Assembly (NCBI GenBank): GCA_965279195.1
Contig: CBDIHP010000033.1
Location: forward strand, 1 to 64,000
Length of the DNA stretch: 64,000 nt
Direction of reading: 5' to 3'
DNA from: CBDIHP01 sp965279195
Lineage (GTDB): Bacteria; Planctomycetota; Planctomycetia; Isosphaerales; Isosphaeraceae
Part shown: piece by piece, positions 15,034 to 22,962 of the stretch
Numbering within the stretch: the first letter of the stretch is position 1
Layout: every line of letters starts with the position of its first letter
Translations under genes and position numbers: made by a program
The notes under the pieces: model-generated
Seen by the model: the letters and a program-made list of their open reading frames with translations, nothing else
Databases searched by the model: none
Told to the model about the DNA's origin: nothing

Positions 15034-16281
15034 ATGCTGACCGGAAACCTCGTCCGAGTCCGTGCCCAGAAGCAACGGATCGTGCCGCTCTATCTCCGGC
15101 GCGACGATCCGTACTGGCTGGAGGTCGCCGAGAGCCTCCTGCTGATTTTCCGCGACGCCGTCGGCCGGACCAGGGGGGAGATCGAGGTCGAGATCGACGA
15201 ACTCGTCGGCGACGGCCTGGCCGCGCTCACGCATCGCGGGCTGGCGAAGGTCCTGGAGGACCGCGCCGAGTTCGAGGTCGTGGCCGACGTGCCGCCGGAA
15301 ACCATCCGCGAGAAAGTGTTTACCGCCGCCGCCGAGCAACGCAAGTCGCTCCGCGCCGCCGGGCATCGGGCCCCCTTCAAGAAAGACGAGGTCCTGGAGG
15401 CCGTCGCCGCCGAACTGAAGCTCACGCCCGATCAGGTCGAGTCGTCGCTCTTCGCCGACCTCAAGGACGAGAACCGGATGCTCTCGTTCGACGACCTCGA
15501 CGCCCAGCGCCTGGTCGACCGCTACAACCTCGCCCTCGCCCAGGCGGTGCTCCTGCGGTCGGTCCTGGTCAAGGCCGAGGTCCGCAACGAGAAGCCGGGT
15601 CGCTATCGCCAACTCTTCCGGCACATGAAGTTCCACCGGCTCCTGTACCGCGTGGAAGGCTCGATGAAGGACGGCTACACGTTCCACATCGATGGCCCCC
15701 TGAGCCTCTTCAGCGCGACCAATCGCTACGGCCTCCAGATGGCCCTGTTCCTCCCCGCGCTCTTGCTCTGCAACGACTTCCGTCTCGACGCCGAACTCCG
15801 CTGGGGCCCCAAACGCGAGCCCCGGTCGTTTCATCTCGAGCCCACGGATGGCCTGATCTCGCACTACCAGGACACCGGCACCTACGTCCCCCCCGAGTAC
15901 AACGCGTTCGTCGACCGCTTCCGCCAGATCGCCCCCCACTGGGACGTCACCGAGGCCACCGACGTCGTCGACCTGGGCAAGGAAGGCGTCTGGGTGCCCG
16001 ACTACAAGTTCGTCCACCGCAAGACGGGCGTGGACGTGCTCGTCGAGGTCCTCGGCTTCTGGAAGCGCGGGAGTCTCGAACGCCTCCTGAAACTCCTGCC
16101 CAACCACGGCCCCGAACGATACCTGCTGGCCATCTCCGACCGCCTCAAGGTCGACGAGGAGGCCGCCGCCGACCTGACCGGGCCGATCCTCCGGTTCCGC
16201 GAGATCCCCAACGCCCAGGAGATGCTCGCCCTCCTGGAACCCTTCGCCCGGAACGTGAGCCTCTGGGATTCCAGGGCGTAG
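15034..16281 (+). CDS. DUF790 family nuclease (Bax1-like)
   Basis: This 415-residue protein matches the DUF790 family. In archaea its members (Bax1) are structure-specific nucleases that pair with the XPB helicase in nucleotide excision repair. The N-terminal start MLTGNLVRVR and the RRDDPYWLEVAE stretch are typical. The C-terminal nuclease core is visible near residue 320: VPDYKFVHR followed by VDVLVEVLGFW, giving the Asp and Glu of a PD-(D/E)xK-like site. The usual neighbour, an XPB/UvrB-like helicase gene, is not in the window. DNA binding and cleavage are inferred from the family. Confidence 0.8.
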   Translation: MLTGNLVRVRAQKQRIVPLYLRRDDPYWLEVAESLLLIFRDAVGRTRGEIEVEIDELVGDGLAALTHRGLAKVLEDRAEFEVVADVPPETIREKVFTAAAEQRKSLRAAGHRAPFKKDEVLEAVAAELKLTPDQVESSLFADLKDENRMLSFDDLDAQRLVDRYNLALAQAVLLRSVLVKAEVRNEKPGRYRQLFRHMKFHRLLYRVEGSMKDGYTFHIDGPLSLFSATNRYGLQMALFLPALLLCNDFRLDAELRWGPKREPRSFHLEPTDGLISHYQDTGTYVPPEYNAFVDRFRQIAPHWDVTEATDVVDLGKEGVWVPDYKFVHRKTGVDVLVEVLGFWKRGSLERLLKLLPNHGPERYLLAISDRLKVDEEAAADLTGPILRFREIPNAQEMLALLEPFARNVSLWDSRA

Positions 16282-16304
16282 AGACAGAGCGAGTCGTGGA
16301 CCTT

Positions 16305-16442
16305 GAGCGCGGCCACTTGCCGACGCTCTGTTCTCGCGAAGCTCGATTCGCGTGCCGGTCTCGCCGCGCCATACTTCGACAGGTCGCCGCCTCTCGGGAG
16401 CAAACCCCCGCCAGGCGAGAGCGTCAGCGAGCGGACGCACAC
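16305..16442. repeat. degenerate family B hairpin element
   Basis: GCTCTGTTCTCGCGAAGCTC near 16331 and CTCGGGAGCAAACCCCCGCC near 16394 match the two internal parts of the family B elements at 10501 and 28486, but with many changes, including loss of most of the GGAGTGCGG ends. It appears to be an old, decayed copy in the spacer between the DUF790 gene and the regulator gene. Confidence 0.5.
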
Positions 16443-16534
16443 CCGATCCGCCCGATGGGCGAGCAGTTCTATTTGTTCTGAGTACCTGGAACCACCAGGG
16501 GTAATCCGCCCCTCGGATTCGCGACCGTGCCGGT

Positions 16535-16544
16535 TTGAACGATT
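16535..16544 (+). promoter_or_regulatory. operator site 1, TTGAACGATT
   Basis: First of four copies of the 10-bp motif TTGRACGATT in 131 bases. It points right and faces site 2 across a 12-base gap, making an inverted pair. It is a candidate binding site for the MerR/B12-fold regulator encoded just downstream. Confidence 0.55.
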
Positions 16545-16556
16545 TTCATCCGGTCA

Positions 16557-16566
16557 AATCGTCCAA
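16557..16566 (-). promoter_or_regulatory. operator site 2, AATCGTCCAA
   Basis: Reverse-complement copy of the motif. It overlaps a perfect short palindrome, GTCCAA-G-TTGGAC (16561-16573), so this spot could bind a dimer by itself. Confidence 0.55.
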
Positions 16567-16600
16567 GTTGGACCAAAACGGCCGTTTTTGTCGAAGGTAT

Positions 16601-16610
16601 TTGGACGATT
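16601..16610 (+). promoter_or_regulatory. operator site 3, TTGGACGATT
   Basis: Exact inverse of site 2. It lies just upstream of the -35 box of the promoter at 16625-16653. Confidence 0.55.
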
Positions 16611-16624
16611 CCTTGTTCGGCCAG

Positions 16625-16653
16625 TTGTCAAAGCGTCCTCGCTGTCGTACGAT
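16625..16653 (+). promoter_or_regulatory. sigma-70 type promoter of the regulator-sigma operon
   Basis: TTGTCA (16625-16630) and TACGAT (16648-16653) are separated by exactly 17 bases. The transcription start would fall near 16660, inside operator site 4, giving a leader of about 60 bases. Sites 3 and 4 flank the promoter, the arrangement expected for repression. Confidence 0.6.
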
Positions 16654-16655
16654 GT

Positions 16656-16665
16656 AATCGTTCAA
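16656..16665 (-). promoter_or_regulatory. operator site 4, AATCGTTCAA
   Basis: Exact inverse of site 1. It overlaps the expected transcription start of the promoter, so occupancy would block initiation. A weaker partial copy (ATTCGTCCAG) follows at once. Confidence 0.55.
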
Positions 16666-16718
16666 TTCGTCCAGTCATCCTGGATGGGGAACAGTGGTTC
16701 AATGTCGAGTGCGGATTC

Positions 16719-17675
16719 ATGGGCGACAGGGAAACCTACCTCAAGACGCAGCAGGTCGCCGATGCCCTCGGCGTAAGCGTCAGCACGATCAAACGTTGGG
16801 TGGATTCGGGGGAGCTGAAGGCGGTCCGGACGCTGGGCAAGCACAGGCTCATCCCCCTGACCGACGCGATCGGTTTCGCCCGCCGGCAGGATCTGCCGAC
16901 GACCTCGCTCGAAAAGCTCAAAGCAACCGGTCCTGCTGCCGCGATAAACGATCAAATCGTCCTCAATGAGGCCACCCGCGACGAACTTTTGGGGCTGCTC
17001 AAGGACGGCCGGACGCGTGAGGCGACCCAGCGGATCGTGGATATCGGGAAGTCCGGCGTCGGCGCGGTGGCCCTGGCCGATGACCTGATCCGCCCGGTCA
17101 TGGAACGGATCGGTCACTCCTGGATGGTCGGGGCCTGGGACGTCTACGAGGAGCACCAGGCGTCGCTCGCAGTTGCCGCGGCCCTCAATGAATTGATCGG
17201 CAAGATGCCCGCCGGCGGGGGGCCGAACGCCCCGGTCGCCGTCGGCGCGACGCCGGACGGCGACTTTTATCAGATCTCGTTGCAGCTCGGCGAACTCGTG
17301 CTCCGCGAGGCCGGCTGGGACGTCCGCAACCTGGGCTCGAACCTCCCCCTCAAGTCGCTCGCCCGCGCGGTACACGACTATCGCCCCAACCTGGTTTTCC
17401 TGTCGGCGAGCTACATCGCCGACCCGGCCCGGTTCCTGCGGGACTATCAAACCTTCTTCGAAAACACCACGAAGGTCGGGGCCGCCGTCATGCTCGGCGG
17501 CCGCGCCCTGAGCCTCGACCTTCGCGCCCGGCTCATCTACGCCAGCTTCGGCGAGCGGATGAGCCACCTCGCGGAATTCGCCCGGCGCGTGCGGCCCTCG
17601 TCGCTCGCCGCGTCCATGAGTCGATCAGGATCCACCAGTTCGGCACCGACACCAATGCCGGAAAGGGATGCGTGA
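16719..17675 (+). CDS. MerR/excisionase-type regulator with a CarH/LitR-like B12-binding fold
   Basis: This 318-residue regulator has an N-terminal winged helix (YLKTQQVADALGVSVSTIKRW, residues 7-27, with the wing TLGKHRLI). Residues about 85-160 form the helical cap of methionine-synthase-type cobalamin domains and contain W135 and E145-H146 in the W-x9-EH pattern diagnostic of CarH/LitR photoreceptors. A cobalamin-fold domain follows (171-290). The spacing DxHxxG-x41-SxL-x28-GG is exact, but the axial-ligand His is Tyr184 and the last Gly is Ser187, so adenosylcobalamin binding by the usual His is unlikely. Its stop overlaps the sigma gene start. It probably represses its own promoter through the four upstream sites. 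Confidence 0.82.
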   Translation: MGDRETYLKTQQVADALGVSVSTIKRWVDSGELKAVRTLGKHRLIPLTDAIGFARRQDLPTTSLEKLKATGPAAAINDQIVLNEATRDELLGLLKDGRTREATQRIVDIGKSGVGAVALADDLIRPVMERIGHSWMVGAWDVYEEHQASLAVAAALNELIGKMPAGGGPNAPVAVGATPDGDFYQISLQLGELVLREAGWDVRNLGSNLPLKSLARAVHDYRPNLVFLSASYIADPARFLRDYQTFFENTTKVGAAVMLGGRALSLDLRARLIYASFGERMSHLAEFARRVRPSSLAASMSRSGSTSSAPTPMPERDA

Positions 17676-18652
17676 TGAGGACGTCGAATCGGATTCCGGA
17701 CACGGACAGCCTGGCCAACCTCGATAGCGCCGACACGCAGGTCTTGAACGCCAAAGACGAGCGGGCGCTGCTCCGGGAACTCAACGAGTGCAAGCGGAAG
17801 CTGGCCGACGCGCTCAGCTCGATCCCGGGCGCCACGATCTCCGACGGGGCCGATGATCCCCAGGCGCTGGCCAACTACATCACCGAGTTCTACGCCAACA
17901 ACGGCACCTCCGAGGCCCGCCTCGGCGCGGTCTATCGCCGCTATTCCGAGCTGCGTGGCAAGCTCGCGATGGCCAACATGCGGCTCGTCGCCCACGTCGC
18001 CAAGCGGTTCCGGGACCGCGGCATCTCCTATTCCGACCTCCTCCAGGAAGGGTTCTGCGGCCTGCTCGAAGCCATCGATCGCTTCGACATGTCGCACGAG
18101 ACCAAGCTCGCGACCTACGCGACCTGGTGGATCCGCCAGGCCATGCAGCGGGCCGTGGCCGCGGGGGCCTATCCCGTCCGGCTCAGCCCCCGGCACCTTC
18201 GCCAGCTCGCCCAGAATCAGGACGGGTTCGACGGCAACAACAACGAACCGGCCGGGCAGGTCGAGCCCGAGGCCGGGGTCACCTCGAGCGAGATGATTCA
18301 GCGGATCCACACGGCGACCCGCCCGACGATCTCGCTCGACGCCCAGTTCGACTCCGACTCGAACTTCAACCTGCTCCAGACCATGAGCGACCCCGAGGGC
18401 GACCGCACCTCCGAGGTCGACATGGACGAGACCGTCGGCAAGATGATGGAGTCGCTCCGCCCCCGCGAGCAGCAGGTCCTGGCCCTCCGGTTCGGCCTGG
18501 GCGGCAAGCCCCGGCTGTCCCTCAGCCAGGTCGGCAAGGTCCTCGAAGTGTCCAAGGAACGCGTCCGCCAGATCCAGGACCGGGCGCTCGAGAAGCTCCG
18601 GGGCGTCGCGGCCGAGAACGGCTGGGCCGAGGCGATCCTGCCGGGCGTCTGA
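17675..18652 (+). CDS. sigma-70 family factor (alternative, RpoD/RpoS-like)
   Basis: This protein of about 325 residues carries region 2 (MRLVAHVAKRFRDRG, DLLQEGFCGLLEAIDRFD and the -10 reading helix ATYATWWIRQAM) and region 4 (LRPREQQVLALRFGLGG and the helix SLSQVGKVLEVSKERVRQIQ). Region 1.2 is not the standard RpoD form, and the middle (about residues 180-245) is a hydrophilic Asn/Asp-rich linker rather than a clear region 3, so it is an alternative factor. The ATG at 17675 is chosen because AAAGGG lies 7 bases upstream; a GTG at 17672 is also possible. Either way the start overlaps the regulator stop, which points to one coupled unit. Confidence 0.85.
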   Translation: MRTSNRIPDTDSLANLDSADTQVLNAKDERALLRELNECKRKLADALSSIPGATISDGADDPQALANYITEFYANNGTSEARLGAVYRRYSELRGKLAMANMRLVAHVAKRFRDRGISYSDLLQEGFCGLLEAIDRFDMSHETKLATYATWWIRQAMQRAVAAGAYPVRLSPRHLRQLAQNQDGFDGNNNEPAGQVEPEAGVTSSEMIQRIHTATRPTISLDAQFDSDSNFNLLQTMSDPEGDRTSEVDMDETVGKMMESLRPREQQVLALRFGLGGKPRLSLSQVGKVLEVSKERVRQIQDRALEKLRGVAAENGWAEAILPGV

Positions 18653-18812
18653 TCGCGAATCTCGCCGGGAAACGGATCATTCCCGGCGCGGCCGGGGCGA
18701 ACCGACTCGCTCCGGTTGAAGGTCGGCGGGCAGGGCAGTCGATACCGAGGATGGTGGACGTTTCCACAGCGGACGTCCCCGCATCGAGTTCGACCCCGAA
18801 GGACGCCCGCAC

Positions 18813-19757
18813 ATGGCCGGCAGCCCCATCCCCCGCGACAGGCAGGGCGACCCGATCGGCCCGTTCCTCCATTACCTGATGGCGGAATGCGGGGTCTCGC
18901 CCAACACCCTCGCCGCCTACCGCGGCGACACGATGCGTTTCCAGCGTTGGCGTCGCGAGCACGCCCCTGGCCCGCTGGCGAACGTGGACCTCCCGACCCT
19001 CTCGGGCTACGTCGATTATCTGGGCAGCCTCGAACTCTCGCCCAAGAGCATCGGCCGCCACATCGCGAGCCTGTCGACCTTCTTCCGGTTCCTGGTCTTC
19101 GATGGCCGGTTGAACGAGAACGTCGCCAAGCTGCTCACGGCCCCGACCGTCTGGGACCGGCTGCCGACGGTCCTGTCGCCCTCGATGGTGGATAAACTCC
19201 TGAACGCCCCCGACCTTTCGGCCCGCTACGGCCGTCGGGACCGGGCGATCCTGGAGACCTTGTACGCCACCGGCTGCCGGGCCTCCGAGGTCGTGAACCT
19301 GCGGGTCTCGGACCTCGACCTCAAGCGGGGGACGGCCCGCTGCGTGGGCAAGGGCGACAAGGAACGGCTCGTGCCCCTCGGCCGCCCGGCTCGTGAGGCC
19401 ATCCGGACCTATCTCGACCACGACCGGCCGAATTTCGTGGCCAAGCTGCCGACCACGGCCGAGCTGTTCGTCTCGAAGTCGGGCAAGCCGATCACCCGCA
19501 TGATCCTCTGGCGGCTGGTCACCGACTACGCCCGATTCGCGGGCCTCAAGGGCAAGGTCAGCCCCCACACCCTGCGGCACAGCTTCGCCACCCACCTCCT
19601 CGCCGGCGGCGCCGACCTCCGCGCCGTACAGGAACTCCTCGGCCACGCCTCGATCGCCACCACCCAGATCTACACCCGCGTCGAGCTGAGCCACCTCAAG
19701 GCCGTCCACGCCAAGTTCCACCCTCGCAGCCAGGCGAATCGGACAGATTCCCGATGA
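18813..19757 (+). CDS. tyrosine recombinase, XerC/XerD-like
   Basis: This 314-residue site-specific recombinase has the SAM-like N-terminal DNA-binding domain (residues about 15-105) and the C-terminal catalytic domain. All expected catalytic residues are present: Arg156 (CRASEV), Lys180 (GKGDKER), His252 and Arg255 (HTLRH), His278 (GHAS) and the nucleophile Tyr287 (TQIYTRV). Length and motif match the chromosome-dimer-resolving XerC/XerD pair rather than phage integrases. Which of the two it is cannot be settled, and there are no phage genes or attachment sites around. AAGGA lies 9 bases upstream of the ATG. Confidence 0.88.
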   Translation: MAGSPIPRDRQGDPIGPFLHYLMAECGVSPNTLAAYRGDTMRFQRWRREHAPGPLANVDLPTLSGYVDYLGSLELSPKSIGRHIASLSTFFRFLVFDGRLNENVAKLLTAPTVWDRLPTVLSPSMVDKLLNAPDLSARYGRRDRAILETLYATGCRASEVVNLRVSDLDLKRGTARCVGKGDKERLVPLGRPAREAIRTYLDHDRPNFVAKLPTTAELFVSKSGKPITRMILWRLVTDYARFAGLKGKVSPHTLRHSFATHLLAGGADLRAVQELLGHASIATTQIYTRVELSHLKAVHAKFHPRSQANRTDSR

Positions 19758-19866
19758 CGATGGGCGATTGACGCCCACCTCCGTTGACTCCCGTTCCAGG
19801 TGCAGCTACCCTGGAGTCCTACGTTTGTCGGAGAATGCCCTCATCCCGACTCGACGGAGGACGCCC

Positions 19867-21099
19867 GTGACGACGCCACGGTGGTTCGCGGGGCTGCTTT
19901 TGATCGCCCTGGTGCTCGCGGCGCCGGGGCGTCTGGTCGCGTGCCTGAACGACAGCGACACGGCGGCTCAGGAGCTTGTACGGGCGCGGATGGCCTGGGT
20001 GAAGAGGCAGTCCGACGCGATCCTCGGACGATTCGAGCGGTTCCCGGCGGCGTATTACGAGCGTCGTATCGAGCGGGAGCGGGCCCAGGTTGAGAAGACT
20101 CCGACCGCCTTGAACCTCTACGACGACATCGCGGTCGCGCTCGACCGGCTCGGCAAGGATGACGAGGCGATCGCCTGGATGGCTCTGAAGTTCGATGCGA
20201 TGGCGAACAGCAAGCCGTCGAGCGAGGACACGTATCGTTACCACGCGAACCTCGGGACATTTTACATCCATCGCTGGTTCAAGGCCGGTGCGGACCGCTC
20301 GAAGATGACCGACGTCGAGCTGGCCAGGACGCACGTCGCGAAGGCGGTCGAGATCAACCCCGGAGCGCATTTCGGTCGGGAAACGGTGCAACTCAAGGCC
20401 ATCGACTGCATCCTCAAGCCGCCGGCGATGATCTCGACGGGCTGGCTCGGGGCGAAACGGCTCCCGTCGATCATCGGTGAGGTGCTGACGCCGGTCGAGG
20501 CGAACCAGGCCGTCGAGGGACTCACCGGGTTGATCACGCTGGGGAACGCCTGGGAAAGTATCGATGTCTTCAACTCGCTAGTTCTGGCCCTGAACCAGTC
20601 CGACGAGGGCAAGCCCCTGGCGAGCTGGGCGAGGCTTCGGGCCGAGGAACTCGCCCGGAAGGGCCGCACCTCGTTCCACCCCGCCGCCCTCAAGGGCGAG
20701 GCGCTGGTCGGTCAGCTTGCCCAGCCCAGGTATGACTCCGTCGGCTTGCGTCGGAGCTATCAGATCGAAAAGTTCATCGCCAACGATGACTTCGCGTCCT
20801 GGGAAAAGGTGACCCTCGCCCTCCTCAACGATGAGTTCCCGGCCAGCCGGCCGGTCGAGAGCCTCGTCGGCCTGACGGCCTTCCCCGAACGCGCGGTGGC
20901 GAGCGAACTGATGATGCCCGCACCGTTCCGGGCCTGGAGCCTCATCCGGACGGCGGAGTTCCTCCTGGGGATCACCTTCATCGCCGGGTCGATCTTCCTC
21001 ATCCTACGAGCCTTCCGGAACGCCCGTCGAAACTGGACGCGTGATGCCGCCGTGGGCGAGACGGTCCCGATGAAGTTGCGTCCGTTCGACCTTTCGTGA
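19867..21099 (+). CDS. exported TPR-like protein with C-terminal membrane anchor
   Basis: This 410-residue protein starts at a GTG with GGAGG 6 bases upstream. It opens with a signal sequence (WFAGLLLIALVLAAPGRLVAC) and ends in one membrane helix (LLGITFIAGSIFLILRAF) followed by a basic tail. Between them lie alpha-helical pairs that look like tetratricopeptide repeats (for example TALNLYDDIAVALDRLGKDDEAIAW and the following YRYHANLGTFYIHRW). Similar planctomycete proteins are annotated only as hypothetical. It is probably a periplasm-facing scaffold. No enzyme site is evident. Confidence 0.7.
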   Translation: MTTPRWFAGLLLIALVLAAPGRLVACLNDSDTAAQELVRARMAWVKRQSDAILGRFERFPAAYYERRIERERAQVEKTPTALNLYDDIAVALDRLGKDDEAIAWMALKFDAMANSKPSSEDTYRYHANLGTFYIHRWFKAGADRSKMTDVELARTHVAKAVEINPGAHFGRETVQLKAIDCILKPPAMISTGWLGAKRLPSIIGEVLTPVEANQAVEGLTGLITLGNAWESIDVFNSLVLALNQSDEGKPLASWARLRAEELARKGRTSFHPAALKGEALVGQLAQPRYDSVGLRRSYQIEKFIANDDFASWEKVTLALLNDEFPASRPVESLVGLTAFPERAVASELMMPAPFRAWSLIRTAEFLLGITFIAGSIFLILRAFRNARRNWTRDAAVGETVPMKLRPFDLS

Positions 21100-21240
21100 C
21101 CGTTCCCTCAGCTCCGAGAGGCCCCTGGCGCTACCCGGTTGGCACAGCGGTGGCTATGATGAGCCCGCTCGAACGAGCCAGCCCGGGACTCGAGTGTCGG
21201 CCCCAAAGGTCAACACGCGACCGCCCCGAGGGCCGGCGAT

Positions 21241-22401
21241 TTGGAGCGACAGGAGGCCCGTCTGAGCCAGGGAACGTCCTCAACGACCAGCCCCGATGAG
21301 TACGACGAAGACGACGGCGACCTCGACGGGGCGTTGGACGCCGTCGTGCATGTCATGGTGGCGTTCGACATCGGGTATGAGATCGACCTCAACCGGGCCA
21401 GGGCGACCTTGCCGAGCGAGGATGGGGCGCTGGCGAGGAGGCGGAGGACGCCGGAGTCGATTCGCTATCGTCCTGCGCCGCTTCGGATTGCGCTCGATGC
21501 GACGGGGCTGGCGTTGCCCGGTGGGTTCGTTTCGTCGAAACCGCCGAGGGCGGAGCTGGCGTTCTTCGACTTCGCCGCCGCATCGCTCACGATCCGGTTC
21601 CCCGTCCGGCTGACGCCCTCCGACCTCCTCGAACTCGCCGGCGACCTGGCCGATCCGGCCCCGCTGAACGCGGCGGCGAGGCTGGTGATCGAGCCCTGGA
21701 TTGAGCGGATCCGGCCGTTCGTGACGGGGTATGAGGTCAGCGAACTGACCGAGGAATTCATCCTCTTCCAGGTCCCCAAGCTCCCCCCGGGCTGGCTGGA
21801 GACCCGCAAGGGCTGGATCGCCGGGCTCGTCCGGCTCGACGCGGAGCCGTTGAGCGAAGGGGAGGTGATCGAGGCCACCCGCCTGAGCCTCGACTACACC
21901 CCGCACGACCTCGTCACCCTCGACTGGGCCGCCGGGTTCGTCGCCGACACCGACTGCGACGATACCTTCCAGGTCATCGAGTTCGCCAACGTCCAGCTCC
22001 TGGAGTTCCGGCACATCGACGACCGCCTTGATGACCGCCTCGAAGCGGCGTACAAGCTGATCCGCCCCGAGAAACGTCGGGCGGTCTTCCCCTGGCGGAC
22101 GCATGCGGGCGCGGTGCGGAACGTCCGCGAGCTGGAGATCGAGGCCACCAGCCTGTTCGAGCGGGCCGACAACAACCTCAAGCTGATCGGCGACCAGTAC
22201 CTCTCCCGCATCTTCGACATGGCCCGCGCCCGGTTCCATCTGGGCGAGTGGCAGCAATCGATCCGCCGCAAGCTCGACGTCGTCGGAGACGTCTACGACC
22301 TGCTGATCCACCAGGCCGGCGGCAACCGGATGGAGCTGCTCGAAGTGATCGTCGTGATCCTGATCTCCGTCGAGATTCTCTTGGCATTCATCCGCCATTA
22401 G
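21241..22401 (+). CDS. RMD1/DUF155 family membrane-anchored protein
   Basis: This 386-residue protein matches the RMD1/YagE family, known in mitochondria of yeast as membrane-bound proteins involved in translation and nuclear division, and widespread in bacteria without a settled role. Features are the middle signature FANVQLLEFRHIDDRLDDRL, the charged helical segment with ERADNNLKLIGDQYLSRIF and QQSIRRKLDVVGDVYDLL, and a C-terminal membrane anchor (LLEVIVVILISVEILLAFI). The N-terminus is acidic (DEYDEDDGDLDG). The start is uncertain: a TTG is used because the family's first strand (VVHVMVAFDIGYEIDL) requires an upstream start and no in-frame ATG precedes it. Confidence 0.72.
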   Translation: MERQEARLSQGTSSTTSPDEYDEDDGDLDGALDAVVHVMVAFDIGYEIDLNRARATLPSEDGALARRRRTPESIRYRPAPLRIALDATGLALPGGFVSSKPPRAELAFFDFAAASLTIRFPVRLTPSDLLELAGDLADPAPLNAAARLVIEPWIERIRPFVTGYEVSELTEEFILFQVPKLPPGWLETRKGWIAGLVRLDAEPLSEGEVIEATRLSLDYTPHDLVTLDWAAGFVADTDCDDTFQVIEFANVQLLEFRHIDDRLDDRLEAAYKLIRPEKRRAVFPWRTHAGAVRNVRELEIEATSLFERADNNLKLIGDQYLSRIFDMARARFHLGEWQQSIRRKLDVVGDVYDLLIHQAGGNRMELLEVIVVILISVEILLAFIRH

Positions 22402-22588
22402 TCGGGATCGCGATGACGGTCCAATTCTTGTTAGCGAAGACCCCGTCAGGATTTGAGTCAATTCCGGGGATGGTCCGAAATCGCGGACCCGGCGTGTCGA
22501 TTTCCGCCAGGGCTGTTCGTCGTCCTCATGTCCCGGCGGCGTGGCCGGACGAGAGCCCTCCCCAAATACGGATATGCGAGGACGAAAG

Positions 22589-22948
22589 ATGGCCCAATTC
22601 ATGCTCCTGCTGCACGAGACGCCCGGCACGTTCGCTCAATACTCGCCGGAGGAGATCCAGGCGATCATCGAGAAGTACGGCGCCTGGAGTGCGAAGCTCG
22701 CCGCGGCGGGCAAGCTCAAGGGCGGCTCCAAGTTGCGAGACGAGGGCGGGAAGCACGTCAGCAAGCCGAAGGGGAAGGAGACCCTGTCCGTGGTCGACGG
22801 CCCCTACGTCGAGACCAAGGAGGTCATCGGCGGCTTCTTCATGATCGAGGCCGACGACTACGCCGAGGCCACGGAACTCGTCGCCGATTGCCCCCATCTC
22901 CACTGGGGCACGGTCGAGATCCGCGAGACGGATCCGATGGCAGGCTGA
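22589..22948 (+). CDS. DGPF/YCII-related domain protein
   Basis: This 119-residue ferredoxin-like protein belongs to the YCII-related DGPF family, named for the motif near VDGPYVETKEVIGGFF (residues about 70-85). It begins with MAQFMLLLHETPG, typical of the family, and keeps the central GGSKLRDEGG turn. Such proteins are almost always encoded next to ECF42-type sigma factors, as here, 14 bases upstream of one. Their molecular role is unknown; a sensing function for the sigma factor has been proposed for the group. AGGA lies 6 bases before the ATG. Confidence 0.85.
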   Translation: MAQFMLLLHETPGTFAQYSPEEIQAIIEKYGAWSAKLAAAGKLKGGSKLRDEGGKHVSKPKGKETLSVVDGPYVETKEVIGGFFMIEADDYAEATELVADCPHLHWGTVEIRETDPMAG

Positions 22949-22962
22949 GCGACGGAGGGCCC

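Noticed and set aside
14548..16440. A long minus-strand frame covering the DUF790 gene
   Set aside because: Only its last 121 codons encode a believable protein (the four-helix membrane protein); the rest is an antisense shadow of the nuclease gene.
16443..16718. A cobalamin riboswitch upstream of the B12-fold regulator
   Set aside because: No B12-box-like sequence was recognised, and the expected leader of about 60 bases is too short for the aptamer.
18813..19757. Recombinase gene as a sign of a prophage or integron
   Set aside because: It matches XerC/XerD in length and motifs, and no phage, cassette, tRNA or attachment repeat is near.
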